Source: SLRI01 sp964402505 (GTDB lineage Bacteria; Pseudomonadota; Alphaproteobacteria; Geminicoccales; Geminicoccaceae). From it: DNA of 64,000 nucleotides. A program made the position numbers and the translations under genes. Positions 36,874 through 46,194 of the stretch are shown one piece after another; position 1 is the stretch's first letter, and every line of letters starts with the position of its first letter. The stretch spans positions 1 to 64,000 of the forward strand of contig CAYOCP010000012.1 in NCBI GenBank assembly GCA_964402505.1, in the 5' to 3' direction. The notes beneath the pieces were generated by a model that worked only from the letters and a program-made list of their open reading frames with translations, did not search any database and was not told the DNA's origin.

Positions 36874-37854
36874 TCACGCGGTCGGTTGGTGCAGCAGATG
36901 GCAGGCCGCCCGATGCCCGGGTGCCGTCTCGAGCAGCTTCGGCTCGAGCCTCCGGCAGACCTCCATGACATGCGGGCAGCGGGTATGAAAGCGGCAGCCG
37001 GAAGGCGGATGCGCCGGGCTCGGCACGTCGCCCCGGATCGCCTGCAGGCGCCGCCGCCGCGTCGGATCGGCCACCGGGATCGCGGCGAGCAGCGCCTGGG
37101 TGTAGGGGTGCTGCGGATGGCGGTAGAGCTCGCGCTTTTTGGCGATCTCGACGATCTGGCCGAGATACATGACCGCCACCCGGTCGGCGATGTGACGGAC
37201 CACGCCGAGATCGTGGCTGATGAAGAGATAGGTGAGCCCGAGCTCCTGCTGCAGGTCCTGCAGCAGGTTGATGACCTGCGCCTGGATCGAGACGTCGAGG
37301 GCGGAGACCGGCTCGTCGCAGACCATGAGCCGCGGCCTGAGCGCCAGTGCCCGGGCGATGCCGATCCGCTGCCGCTGGCCGCCCGAGAACTCGTGCGGAA
37401 AGCGCTCGCCCTGGAAGGCCGCGAGCCCCACCTTCACCAGAAGCTCGGCCACCCGCTCGCGCCGCTCGGCGGCGTCGCCCACGTCGTGGATTTCGAGAGG
37501 CTCGGCGACGATCTCCGCCACCTTCATGCGCGGGTTCAAGGAGCCGTAAGGGTCCTGGAAGATGATCTGCATCTCGCGCCGGATCGGCTTCATGGCCCGC
37601 GGCCCCAGCCCCTCGATCGGCACGCCCTCGAAGAGCACGGCGCCGGCCGTGGGCTCGATCAGCCGCACCAGCATCCGCCCGGTCGTGGTCTTGCCGCAGC
37701 CCGATTCGCCGACGAGGCCCAGGGTCTCGCCCCTGCCCACGGCGAAATCGATCCCGTCGACCGCGCGCACGGCACCGGTCTCCCCGGCGAAGAGCCCGCG
37801 TCCCCGGATGGCGAAATGCTTGGTGAGGCCCCGGGCCTCGACGAGCGGCGTCAT
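36874..37854 (-). CDS. Peptide-type ABC transporter ATP-binding protein (DppF/OppF-like)
   Basis: 326 residues. Walker A GESGCGKTTTGR, signature SGGQRQRIGIARAL, Walker B LMVCDEPVSALDVS and the OppF C-terminal cap with CRFHTRCPHVMEVC, whose cysteines can hold a 4Fe-4S cluster as in Dpp/Opp ATPases. It forms a heterodimer with the preceding DppD-like subunit on the inner membrane. ATG 37854 overlaps the stop of the DppD-like gene. Confidence 0.93.
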   Translation of the reverse strand: MTPLVEARGLTKHFAIRGRGLFAGETGAVRAVDGIDFAVGRGETLGLVGESGCGKTTTGRMLVRLIEPTAGAVLFEGVPIEGLGPRAMKPIRREMQIIFQDPYGSLNPRMKVAEIVAEPLEIHDVGDAAERRERVAELLVKVGLAAFQGERFPHEFSGGQRQRIGIARALALRPRLMVCDEPVSALDVSIQAQVINLLQDLQQELGLTYLFISHDLGVVRHIADRVAVMYLGQIVEIAKKRELYRHPQHPYTQALLAAIPVADPTRRRRLQAIRGDVPSPAHPPSGCRFHTRCPHVMEVCRRLEPKLLETAPGHRAACHLLHQPTA

Positions 37855-38846
37855 GTGGAAGCGGCCAGGCGGCCGGGATCGTAGTCGACCAGCCGGAGGC
37901 AGGCGGCCCGGTGATCGGGACCGGCGTCGATCAGGGGCGGCTGCAGGGTGGCGCAGACCTCCCGCGCATGGATGCAGCGCGGCTCGAAGGGACAGCCCGG
38001 CGGCAGCGCGAAGGGGCTCGGCACCATGCCGGGAATGGCATCGAGGCGAAGGCGCTCCTCGTCGAGCGAGGGAACGCTCCGCAGCAGCCCCTCCGTATAG
38101 GGGTGGCGCGGCCGGGCGAAGGCCTCCAGAACCGGCGCCTCCTCCAAGACGCGGCCCGCATACATCACCATCACCCGGTCGACATGCTGCGCCACCACGC
38201 CGAGATCGTGGGTGATCAGCACGACGGCCATGCGCAGCTCCTCCTGCAGCTCGCGCAGGAGGTCGAGGATCTGCGCCTGGATGGTGACATCGAGCGCCGT
38301 GGTCGGCTCGTCGGCGAGCAGGAGGCGCGGGTTGCAGGAGAGGGCGATGGCGATCATCGCGCGCTGCCGCATGCCGCCCGAGAGCTGGTGCGGGTACTCG
38401 TCGAGGCGCTGCGCCGGCAGGGCGATGCCGACGCGGTCGAGCATCTCCACCGCCCGCTCGCGCGCCGCCTTGCGGCCGATGCGCTCGTGGAAGCGGATGG
38501 TCTCGACGATCTGGTCGCCGATGGTGAAGACCGGGTTGAGCGAGGTCATCGGCTCCTGGAAGATCATGGCGATGTCGGCACCCCGGATCCGCCGCAGGCG
38601 CCGCTCGGGGAGGCCCAGGAGCTCCTGCCCGTCGAACAGGATGGAGCCCTTGGTGATGCGCCCCGGCGGATCGGGGACGAGGCCCAGGATCGAGAGGGCG
38701 GTGACACTCTTGCCGCTGCCCGATTCGCCGACGATGCCGATCACCTCGCCGGCCTCGAGATCGAAGCTCACATCCTCCACCGCGGCGAACGTGCCGTCGT
38801 CGCCGGAGAACTCGGTGCGCAGATGCCGTACCGAGAGCAGCGGCAT
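37851..38846 (-). CDS. Peptide-type ABC transporter ATP-binding protein (DppD/OppD-like)
   Basis: 331 residues. Walker A GESGSGKSVTAL, signature SGGMRQRAMIAIAL, Walker B LLLADEPTTALDVT, and the oligopeptide C-terminal domain CPFEPRCIHAREVC with its cysteine set. It drives import together with the DppF-like partner. It starts three bases after the permease stop and overlaps the DppF start by four bases. Confidence 0.93.
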   Translation of the reverse strand: MPLLSVRHLRTEFSGDDGTFAAVEDVSFDLEAGEVIGIVGESGSGKSVTALSILGLVPDPPGRITKGSILFDGQELLGLPERRLRRIRGADIAMIFQEPMTSLNPVFTIGDQIVETIRFHERIGRKAARERAVEMLDRVGIALPAQRLDEYPHQLSGGMRQRAMIAIALSCNPRLLLADEPTTALDVTIQAQILDLLRELQEELRMAVVLITHDLGVVAQHVDRVMVMYAGRVLEEAPVLEAFARPRHPYTEGLLRSVPSLDEERLRLDAIPGMVPSPFALPPGCPFEPRCIHAREVCATLQPPLIDAGPDHRAACLRLVDYDPGRLAAST

Positions 38847-38849
38847 CGT

Positions 38850-39743
38850 TCAGCCCTGCTGCACGCGCATGCGCGGGTCGAGCGCGTCGCGCAGCCCGTC
38901 GCCGAGCAGGTTGAGGCCGAGCACCGTCATGGCGATGGCGAGGCCCGGAAAGAGCGTGATCCAGGGAGCTTCGCGGATGTACTGCCGGCCCTCGGCGATG
39001 ATGTTGCCCCAGGTCGGCGTCGGCGGCTCGGGGCCGACGCCGAGAAAGGAGAGGATGGCCTCGGCCAGAACGGCGTAGGCGAAGATGAAGGTGAGCTGGA
39101 CGATGAGGGGCGCCATCGAGTTGGGCAGGACGTGGCGCCGCATAATCCGCCAGTTGGTGGCGCCGCAGGCCCGTGCCGCCTGCACGTACTCCATCTCGCG
39201 CACGACCAGGACCGAGGCGCGGACGATGCGCGCGGTGCGCGGCGTGTAGACGGCGGCGAGCGCCATGATGGCGTTGACCGCCGAGGCGCCGAGGGCGGCG
39301 GCGATGACGATCGCGAGCAGGATCGCCGGAAACGCCATGAGCGCGTCCATGACCCGCATCAGCGGATTGTCGAGGCGGCGGAAGTAGCCCGCCGCAGCAC
39401 CGATGGCGGTGCCGAGGATGCCCGTGAGCAGCACCACCGTGAAGCCGATCTCGAGCGAAAGGCGGGCGCCGTAGACGACGCGGGCGAGAAGATCGCGGCC
39501 GAAATTGTCGGTGCCCATCAGGAAGGCCCAGGATGGCGGCTCGAAACGGTGCCGGAACTGGATCTGGTCCGGCGGCAAAGGTGCGATCACGGGTGCGAGA
39601 ACCGCCATGAGGAGGACGACGGCGAAGAGGCAGATCCCCGTCAGGAAGAGCCTGTGATGGCGCAGCCGGCGCAGCACCCGGTTGCGCCGGAGTCGCGCCG
39701 CCCAGCCCGGGGCCGGACTTGTGGCCGCCGTCTCAGTCGCCAT
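38850..39743 (-). CDS. Peptide-type ABC transporter permease (DppC/OppC-like)
   Basis: 297 residues with an N-terminal cytosolic tail and six predicted membrane helices. The EAA-type coupling loop reads YVQAARACGATNWRIMRRHV, and FLMGTDNFGRDLLARVVYGA is the usual DppC motif after helix 1. It overlaps the DppB-like gene by 11 bases. Pairs with it to form the translocation pore. Confidence 0.92.
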   Translation of the reverse strand: MATETAATSPAPGWAARLRRNRVLRRLRHHRLFLTGICLFAVVLLMAVLAPVIAPLPPDQIQFRHRFEPPSWAFLMGTDNFGRDLLARVVYGARLSLEIGFTVVLLTGILGTAIGAAAGYFRRLDNPLMRVMDALMAFPAILLAIVIAAALGASAVNAIMALAAVYTPRTARIVRASVLVVREMEYVQAARACGATNWRIMRRHVLPNSMAPLIVQLTFIFAYAVLAEAILSFLGVGPEPPTPTWGNIIAEGRQYIREAPWITLFPGLAIAMTVLGLNLLGDGLRDALDPRMRVQQG

Positions 39744-40689
39744 CGCGACCGTAGCGCACGCGCGGATCGAACCAGGCGTAGAGCACGTCGACCACGAGAT
39801 TGACCACCAGCAGCATGGCGGCGACGAAGAGCATCCCGCCCTGGATCACCGGGTAGTCGCGCCTGAGAATGGCCGAGGCCATGAGCCGGCCGACGCCCGG
39901 AATCGAGTAGACCGTCTCGATGACCACGGACCCGCCCATGAGCAGGCTGAAGATGATGCCGGTGACCGTGACGACCGGAATCATCACGTTCTTGAAGGCG
40001 TGCTTGCCGACGACCACCCAGGGCGGCATGCCCTTGGCCCTGGCGGTGCGGATGTAGTCCTGGCGCAGGACCTCGAGCATGGTCGCCCGGGTGATGCGTG
40101 CCAGAAGCCCCATCTGCAGCATCGCGAGCGAGAGGGCCGGCAGCGTCGCGGCGGCGAGCCAGCCACCCGGATCCTCGAGCAGCGGCACGTAGCCGCCCGA
40201 CGGCAGCCAGCCGAGCCAGACGGCGAAGAGGATGATGAGCATCAGCCCGAGCCAGAAGTTCGGCAGGGAAACGCCGATGAGGGCGATCGTCATCATGAGC
40301 TGGTCGACCCAGCTGTTCTGCCGGAGTGCCGCGAGCGTGCCGCTCAGAAGCGCCACGAGCAGCGTCAGGAAGAGGGCGTAGAAGGAGATCGAGAGCGTCA
40401 CCGGCAGCCGCTCGAGGATCGAGATGGTGACGCTCCGCCCGAGCAGCAGGCTCTGCCCCAGATCGCCCCGCAGGAGGTTGCCGTACCAGGTCCAGAGCTG
40501 CGTCCAGAACGGCTGGTCGAGGCCGAGCTGGTGGCGGATGTGCTCGACCTCGGCCGGCGTGGCGGAGAGCCCGGCGATGATCATCGCCGGATCGCCCGGC
40601 ACCAGCTTCATCAAGAGGAACGAGATGAGGGTCACGAGGAAGATCACCGGCACGGCGCTGACGAGCCGGCCGGCGATGTAGCGCAGCAT
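39733..40689 (-). CDS. Peptide-type ABC transporter permease (DppB/OppB-like)
   Basis: 318 residues, six helices. The N-terminus (MLRYIAGRLVSAVPVIFLVT) is canonical DppB. The coupling loop is VLRQDYIRTARAKGMPPWVV, and the motif LGLDQPFWTQLWTWYGNLLR then GDLGQSLLLGRSVT is diagnostic. It lies 21 bases after the binding-protein gene. Confidence 0.93.
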   Translation of the reverse strand: MLRYIAGRLVSAVPVIFLVTLISFLLMKLVPGDPAMIIAGLSATPAEVEHIRHQLGLDQPFWTQLWTWYGNLLRGDLGQSLLLGRSVTISILERLPVTLSISFYALFLTLLVALLSGTLAALRQNSWVDQLMMTIALIGVSLPNFWLGLMLIILFAVWLGWLPSGGYVPLLEDPGGWLAAATLPALSLAMLQMGLLARITRATMLEVLRQDYIRTARAKGMPPWVVVGKHAFKNVMIPVVTVTGIIFSLLMGGSVVIETVYSIPGVGRLMASAILRRDYPVIQGGMLFVAAMLLVVNLVVDVLYAWFDPRVRYGRDGD

Positions 40690-40710
40690 GACCCGTTCCG
40701 TCCCCGGCGA

Positions 40711-42285
40711 TCAGTCCTCGAGCCAGACGTTCCAGAGCCGCGGGATGCGGAACGGCTTGAAGCCCTCGACATTGCTGCGGACCGCCTGGACCTTCTGGAT
40801 GTCGCCCATGACGATGGCGTAGGCGTTCTCGTAGAAGAGGGTCTGCACGTCGTTGAAGGCGGCCTTGCGACCCTCGAAGGTTTCCTCGAGCTGCATGCGC
40901 GCCCACGCGTCGTCGAGCGCCGGATCGTCGGGCGCGCGCGAGAGATTGGCCGGCGGCACGAGATCGACCACGGCACCGCGCGGGCCGATCGACGGGCCGG
41001 TGCCGAAGCCGGTGAAGAAGAGGTTCCAGTTGTCGGTATTGTCGCGCTCCTGGCGCGAGGTCGGCCAGTCGACCACCTTGAGCTCGGCATTGATGCCGAT
41101 GTTCTTGAGCTGCTCCGCCATCACCAGGGCGGCATTGTACATGTTGGTGTAGTCGGAATTGGTCAACAGAACGACCGGCTCGCCGTTGTAGCCCGCCTCC
41201 TCCAGATACTTCTTCGCCCGCTCGACGTCGTGGACGTTGTACCACTCCTTGCCACCCTCGACGAAGTAGGGATTGCCCGGATACTGGAAGCCGTGATTCA
41301 GCGTGTAGGCCCCGTCGGTGGCGATCTCCATGATCTCCTCCATGTCGAGGCCGACCTGGATCGCCTTGCGCATCGCCAGCTTGTCGGTCGGCGGGCTCGC
41401 CTGGTTGAAGACGGCGACGTGGATCCACCAGTTGTCGACCGGCATCAGCTTGATGTCGGGATTGCCCTCGAGCCGCTCGGCCGCCTTGGTCGGCACGTCC
41501 TCCACGCCCTGCAGCTCGCCCGTCTCGAGCCCGGCCACGCGCGCACCCGGCTCCTTGACGATGCGGAAGGTCACCGTGTCGAAGCAGGCGACCTTGTAGC
41601 CGCCGAAGCCGCTCCTCTCCTCGAACGCGTCGTTGGGCACGTAATCGTCGAACCGCTCGAGCTTGACGAAGCCGTCGGGCACCCACTCGACGAACGCGAA
41701 GGGACCGGTGCCGATGAAGTCGATCTGGTTCGCCTCCTTTGCCGCCTCCTCCGCCGGGATGATGACGATCGGCACGCGAAACGAGCTGATCTGCTCGATG
41801 AAGACCGGCACCTTGTGCTGCAGCTCGATCACGAAGGTCGAGGGATCGGGGGCCGACATGCTCTCCACCGCCTCGAGCGAGGTGCGGTCGATGCCGATCC
41901 TCCGGTAGCGCTCGTAGGAGGCGAGCACATCGGCCGAGGTCATCTTCTTGCCGTTGTGGAAGGTGATGTCCGGCCTGAGCTTGAACGTGTAGGTCAGGCC
42001 GTCCTCGCTGACCTCGTGGCTGGAAGCGAGCTCGTGGATCGGCGTGTTGTCCTCGCCCCGCGTCATCAGCGTCTCGTAGATGTGCATCGCGATGTTGCGG
42101 GTCGAGATCGCCGAGCTGAAATGCATGTCGAGGCCGGAGACCTGCGCCTCCTGCCCGAAGACCATGTCGCCGCCCTTGCTCGGGCAAATGAAGGGCTCGG
42201 CTCCGGCGGAAACGCTCGCCAGCATGCCGAGCACCGCGAGGGTCGCACCACGGAGCATCCGCCGCGAGCTCGTGAAAACCGTCAT
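40711..42285 (-). CDS. Periplasmic substrate-binding protein, DppA/OppA (SBP_bac_5) family
   Basis: 524 residues with a Sec signal peptide (about residues 1-29, MLRGATLAVLGMLASVSAGA then cut before EPF). Family motifs: SEDGLTYTFKLRPDITFHNG and KKMTSADVLASYER near residues 95-125, and a late AWARMQLEETFEGRKAAFND. A cysteine pair (CPSKGG and ACFDT) may form a disulfide. RBS AGGGGAGG precedes ATG 42285. It is the first gene of the operon dppA-B-C-D-F plus two amidohydrolases. Ligand could be an N-acylated amino acid or peptide; this is inferred from the hydrolases. Confidence 0.9.
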   Translation of the reverse strand: MTVFTSSRRMLRGATLAVLGMLASVSAGAEPFICPSKGGDMVFGQEAQVSGLDMHFSSAISTRNIAMHIYETLMTRGEDNTPIHELASSHEVSEDGLTYTFKLRPDITFHNGKKMTSADVLASYERYRRIGIDRTSLEAVESMSAPDPSTFVIELQHKVPVFIEQISSFRVPIVIIPAEEAAKEANQIDFIGTGPFAFVEWVPDGFVKLERFDDYVPNDAFEERSGFGGYKVACFDTVTFRIVKEPGARVAGLETGELQGVEDVPTKAAERLEGNPDIKLMPVDNWWIHVAVFNQASPPTDKLAMRKAIQVGLDMEEIMEIATDGAYTLNHGFQYPGNPYFVEGGKEWYNVHDVERAKKYLEEAGYNGEPVVLLTNSDYTNMYNAALVMAEQLKNIGINAELKVVDWPTSRQERDNTDNWNLFFTGFGTGPSIGPRGAVVDLVPPANLSRAPDDPALDDAWARMQLEETFEGRKAAFNDVQTLFYENAYAIVMGDIQKVQAVRSNVEGFKPFRIPRLWNVWLED

Positions 42286-42451
42286 CCTTCGCCTCCCCTG
42301 ATCATCCCGCCTCTTCGGGCGGGCGCGACGCAGCCGCCGGCATCCTGCACGGCCGGCCGGCCGAAGTCACCCCGTTTCGCTCAGCCGGACATGCCGTTCT
42401 CGGGAACCCGGCACTTCATGCTTGTCATTCCTTCGGCTTGTGGCAGAACCT

Positions 42452-42467
42452 TCCTGACATGTCAGGA
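42452..42467. promoter_or_regulatory. 16-bp perfect palindrome between divergent operons
   Basis: TCCTGACATGTCAGGA is a perfect inverted repeat in the 287-bp space between the ABC operon (start 42285, minus) and the aldolase gene (start 42573, plus). Its size and place fit an operator for a dimeric regulator controlling one or both. No regulator gene lies next to it. A second short GGCCGGCCGG repeat occurs near 42353. Confidence 0.45.
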
Positions 42468-42572
42468 TGGATCGGCAAAGGGAAAAGGACCGTCTGCGGA
42501 TCGCCGCCTGTGCCGAGGCGCCGGGCGCGCGCACGATCCCGCAATCCTCGTTGACCGCTGGAGGTGGAAGCC

Positions 42573-43643
42573 ATGACGGCCATGCACGATCCCGAACCGA
42601 TGCCGGCGCCCTCGAACCTGCGCAGCGACAACGTGACGGGCGTGGCGCCGGAGATCCTGGAAGCCATCCTCGAGGCCAATCGGGGTGCCGCCGCCTCCTA
42701 CGGTGCCGACGAGCGGACGACCGGCCTCGGCGACCTCTTCTCCGAGCTCTTCGCCACGCGCTGCGCCGTGCAGCCGCTCGGCACCGGCACCGCCACCAAT
42801 GCCCTCGCCCTCTCGCTCCTGACACCACCCTGGGGTGCGATCCTCTGCAGCGCCGTGAGCCACGTGCACGACAGCGAATGCGGTGCGGCCGAGCTCTTCA
42901 CCGGCGGCGCCAAGGTCCTGCCGCTGCCCGAGACCGACGGCAAGCTCCTGCCCGGGACGCTCCTGGAGCGTCTGGAGCGGGCCGGCTGGGGCAGGACCAG
43001 CGAGGTCCAGCCGGCGGTCCTGAGCATCGCCCAGGCCACCGAGCGCGGCACCCTCTACCGGCCCGAGGAGATCGCGGCCCTCGCCGAGATCGCCCGCCGG
43101 CACGGCCTCAAGGTCCATCTCGACGGTGCCCGCTTCGCCAACGCGGTGGCGGCGCTCGGCTGTGCGCCCGCCGACCTGACATGGCGGGCCGGGGTCGACG
43201 CGCTCTCCTTCGGCGGCACCAAGAACGGCTGCCTCGCCGCCGAGGCGATCGTCCTCTTCGACGAGACGCTGGCCGCACCCTTGCGCTTTCGCGCCCGCAA
43301 GACCGGCCACGTCTTCTCCAAGATGCGCTTCGTCTCGGCCCAGCTCGAGGCCTACGTGAAGGACGGCCTCTGGCTCCGCCTCGCCGGCCACGCCAACGCC
43401 ATGGCGGCGAGGCTCGCCCGCGGCCTCGCCGGGATCGAAGGTGCGAGGCTCCTCCATCCGGTGGAGATCAACGAGATCTTCATGGTCCTCCCCGACGCGG
43501 TGCGCCGCGGCCTCGAGAGCGGCGGCTTCGGCTTCTACGACCGCGGCCGCGGCGAGGTGCGCCTCGTCACCGCGTTCGACACGCAGCCCGACCAGATCGA
43601 CGCCTTCATCGCCGCGGCCCTTAAGGGGTCAGGACCCTTTTAG
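42573..43643 (+). CDS. ltaE: Threonine aldolase-family PLP enzyme
   Basis: 356 residues from ATG 42573 (GGAGG eight bases upstream; GTG 42564 is less likely). NLRSDNVTGVAPEILEAILE, then VDALSFGGTKNGC with PLP-binding Lys217, mark the beta-eliminating lyase/threonine aldolase group, which splits L-threonine or phenylserine-type substrates into glycine and an aldehyde. HLDGARFANAVAALG carries the Asp and Arg that hold PLP. The last seven residues (LKGSGPF) and the stop codon come from a repeated palindrome (43621-43642), so the native C-terminus may have been replaced. Neighbouring transporter genes run the other way. Confidence 0.85.
   Translation: MTAMHDPEPMPAPSNLRSDNVTGVAPEILEAILEANRGAAASYGADERTTGLGDLFSELFATRCAVQPLGTGTATNALALSLLTPPWGAILCSAVSHVHDSECGAAELFTGGAKVLPLPETDGKLLPGTLLERLERAGWGRTSEVQPAVLSIAQATERGTLYRPEEIAALAEIARRHGLKVHLDGARFANAVAALGCAPADLTWRAGVDALSFGGTKNGCLAAEAIVLFDETLAAPLRFRARKTGHVFSKMRFVSAQLEAYVKDGLWLRLAGHANAMAARLARGLAGIEGARLLHPVEINEIFMVLPDAVRRGLESGGFGFYDRGRGEVRLVTAFDTQPDQIDAFIAAALKGSGPF
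43621..43642. repeat. Palindromic repeat, copy 1 (at aldolase 3' end)
   Basis: TTAAGGGGTCAGGACCCTTT followed by TA. Core AAGGGGTCAGGACCCTTT is an inverted repeat (GGGTC/GACCC) with A-rich left and T-rich right arms, as in an intrinsic terminator or REP sequence. Copies 2 and 3 lie at 57626-57646 and 61854-61876. It reads as coding at the end of the aldolase gene, supplying TAG. Confidence 0.75.
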
Positions 43644-43742
43644 CCGACCGGCTCCGCCCGCAACCATCGGGTGCGCGTGGCGCGGCCCCGCCTTCCATGT
43701 CTCCCCTGCCGGCGCGCGCGGGCCAGCCGGAGAGCTCGTGCC

Positions 43743-43770
43743 TTGCGGTGACTGACAGAACCGCTATCCT
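43743..43770 (+). promoter_or_regulatory. Candidate sigma-70 promoter for FecR-PKD-cyclase operon
   Basis: TTGCGG at 43743-43748 and TATCCT at 43765-43770, separated by 16 bases, ending 29 bases before ATG 43800. A short AT-rich ATAAAAAAG follows. It is the best-spaced housekeeping-type promoter seen in the window. Confidence 0.5.
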
Positions 43771-43799
43771 GCGGAGTCAGCATAAAAAAGACAGATCGC

Positions 43800-46154
43800 A
43801 TGACTGTCGGCGGGGGAAACGGTCGATCGGGGCTGGTCGTCTGGGCGTCGCGGTGGGTCGCCGCCGCCGTGCTTCTCGGCGCGCCCACCGCACTCGCCGT
43901 GGTCGACATCGACGGACCCTTGACCACGGTCCGGGTCGAGCCCGGCCAGAGCATTCGCGACCTCGCCGCCCTCTATCTCAAAGACCCCGACCTCTGGCCG
44001 CAGATCATCGAGCTCAGCGGGCTCGGCTCGGTGGTCGACGTGCGCCCGGGCATCGAGCTCGAGGTGCCGGTGGTGCAGGTCGCCGCCGCCGACGACGCCC
44101 TCGCCACCTCGCTCACCGCGATCCAGAAGGCGACCGCCGAGGGCGCCCGCATCTTCGCTCCCGTCGAGATCGGCACGGCGATCGAGAGACGCGACCAGGC
44201 GGTGGCCTTCCGGACCGAGGGCGAGTGGCACGAGGTCGTGACCCACGCCAACGAGGCCACCGCCCATGCCGATCAGGCGCTGGAGATCTCCCTGAAGCAG
44301 CGCGACCGCGCGGCCGAGGCCGTTCTCAGCGACGTGCATGGCGACGTCGAGGGCCGCGGCCCGACCCAGCCCGGCTGGTCCGGCCGCCATCTCAACGACA
44401 TCCTGATCGAGTTCGAGCGGCTGCGCACCCTTTCCGCCTCGACCGCCCAGGTGACCTTCCGTGACCTCAGCCGCCTGCGCCTCAACCCCAACTCCAACGC
44501 CGTGATCCAGCGCATGCGCAGCGATCCCCTGACCGGTGCCGAGACCACCAGGGTCAGCCTGGTCGAGGGCGATTTCTACGCCCTGCTCAACCAGTTGCAC
44601 AACCGGGCGGACTTCGAGGTCGAGGTGCCCGGGGTCGAGACCGAGGCGACCTCCGGCGATTTCTGGGTCAGCCACGACAGCCACGCATCGCGCTTCGCCA
44701 ATTACGACGACGCGGAGATGCGCATCGAGGCGCGCGGCCAGGCGATCGATCTCGGCAAGAACGAGGGGGCGCTGGTGCCGGCCGATGCGGGCGATGTGGT
44801 GGAGGTGGCGGTGCTCGACCGGCCGACCCTCCTCGCGCCGGCCGACCGCGACGAGGTCTTCAACGGCACCGTGACCCTGAAGTGGCGGGGCACGGCCACC
44901 GCCGCCGGCTACTGGCTCGAGATCGCGGGCGATGTCGACTTCAATGCCATGGAGGTCTCGACCTGGGGTCTGACCGATACGAGCGAGACGGTCGAGGGAT
45001 TGGCGGCCGGCGACCATTTCTGGCGGATCTCGGCGCTCGATGCCTACGGCCTGCCGGGCGAGCGCAGCCTCGTGCGCGGCTTCGCGGCGGTCCGGGATTC
45101 GACCCCGCCCTTTCTCGCCGTGCTGACGCCGGCCGAGGACGAGATCGTTCGAAAGCCCGAGGTCAGGGTCTCGGGTGAGAGCGAGCCCCGGGCCAGCGTC
45201 ACGGTCGACGGCGCTGCCGTCCCGCTCGACGAGATCGGCCGGTTCGAGGCGCATCTCGAGGCGGTGCCCGGCGTCAACGAGGCGGTGCTCGAAGCCGTCG
45301 ACCGCGCCGGCAACCGGACCACCAAGACACGGCGCTTCACCTTCCGCGCCGACCGCGAGGCCGAGCTCGCCTTCGATCCCACCCTTCCGAGGGATGCGAG
45401 CGGCCGCCTCCTCACCCGCGGCCCCGAGCTCGGCCTCGGCGGCACCTCTACCGCCGATTCCGGCTCGCGGCTGGTCGTCCGCGATGCCGACCGTGCCATC
45501 GTCGCCGACACGCTGGTCGGCGACGATGGCCGCTTCGCCTTCACCGTGCCTGCCGACGAGGCCGGCGCCAACTATTCGGTCGAGACCATTGCGGCCGGCG
45601 GCGCGGTCGAGGGCGTGGCCGACTTCGTCGCCTTGCGCGATGCCGAGCCGCCGGTCCTGACCTTCGGCGAGCCCCCGCCCTTGGCCACCTCCGTCCGCTG
45701 GCTGCAGCTCTGGGGCGATGCCGGCGACGCCTCGACCCTCGCCGTCAACGGCACCGATCTCGCGATCACCGAAGGCCGGTTCGAGACCCTTCTCCCGCTC
45801 GTGCCGGGCCCCAACCCGATCGAGCTCGTCGCCACCGACCTCGTCGGCAACGTCGCCATGCAGGACCTGACGGTGGTGCTCGACCTCGACCCGCCGGAGG
45901 TCGGCGCCACCGAGGTCCACCGCACCGACCACGCCATCGAGATCGTCGTGAGCGCCACCGACGCCACCGATCTCAAGCAGGCGGCGCACTACACCCTCTC
46001 GATCGACGGGGAGCAGCGCGAGGGCTACCTGCGGTACGATCCGGCATCGGGGCTCTACCGCCAGACCCTGCCGCCCGCGCCGGGCCGGCTGGCACTGGTC
46101 GAGGTCACGGTCGAGGACTACGCCGGCAATGCCACCGTGAAGCGGCTCGACTGA
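43800..46154 (+). CDS. LysM-FecR domain periplasmic protein with Ig-like repeats
   Basis: 784 residues. A signal anchor (about residues 12-33, LVVWASRWVAAAVLLGAPTA) precedes a LysM-like domain at about 40-88 (VRVEPGQSIRDLAALYLKDP). A helical linker and a FecR domain at about 217-320 follow (TFRDLSRLRLNPNSNAVIQR; VSLVEGDFYALLN). The rest is a chain of Ig/FN3-like modules (ALDAYGLPGERSLVRGF; PEVRVSGESEPRASVTVDGA). It would sit in the periplasm, possibly touching peptidoglycan. It is the first gene before a PKD-repeat protein and a sensor cyclase, so a role in envelope sensing is inferred. ATG 43800 is 29 bases downstream of a good promoter. Confidence 0.82.
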   Translation: MTVGGGNGRSGLVVWASRWVAAAVLLGAPTALAVVDIDGPLTTVRVEPGQSIRDLAALYLKDPDLWPQIIELSGLGSVVDVRPGIELEVPVVQVAAADDALATSLTAIQKATAEGARIFAPVEIGTAIERRDQAVAFRTEGEWHEVVTHANEATAHADQALEISLKQRDRAAEAVLSDVHGDVEGRGPTQPGWSGRHLNDILIEFERLRTLSASTAQVTFRDLSRLRLNPNSNAVIQRMRSDPLTGAETTRVSLVEGDFYALLNQLHNRADFEVEVPGVETEATSGDFWVSHDSHASRFANYDDAEMRIEARGQAIDLGKNEGALVPADAGDVVEVAVLDRPTLLAPADRDEVFNGTVTLKWRGTATAAGYWLEIAGDVDFNAMEVSTWGLTDTSETVEGLAAGDHFWRISALDAYGLPGERSLVRGFAAVRDSTPPFLAVLTPAEDEIVRKPEVRVSGESEPRASVTVDGAAVPLDEIGRFEAHLEAVPGVNEAVLEAVDRAGNRTTKTRRFTFRADREAELAFDPTLPRDASGRLLTRGPELGLGGTSTADSGSRLVVRDADRAIVADTLVGDDGRFAFTVPADEAGANYSVETIAAGGAVEGVADFVALRDAEPPVLTFGEPPPLATSVRWLQLWGDAGDASTLAVNGTDLAITEGRFETLLPLVPGPNPIELVATDLVGNVAMQDLTVVLDLDPPEVGATEVHRTDHAIEIVVSATDATDLKQAAHYTLSIDGEQREGYLRYDPASGLYRQTLPPAPGRLALVEVTVEDYAGNATVKRLD

Positions 46155-46194
46155 GGACGGTGGCCCGACCCGATGCCGCCATGACGAGGACAGG

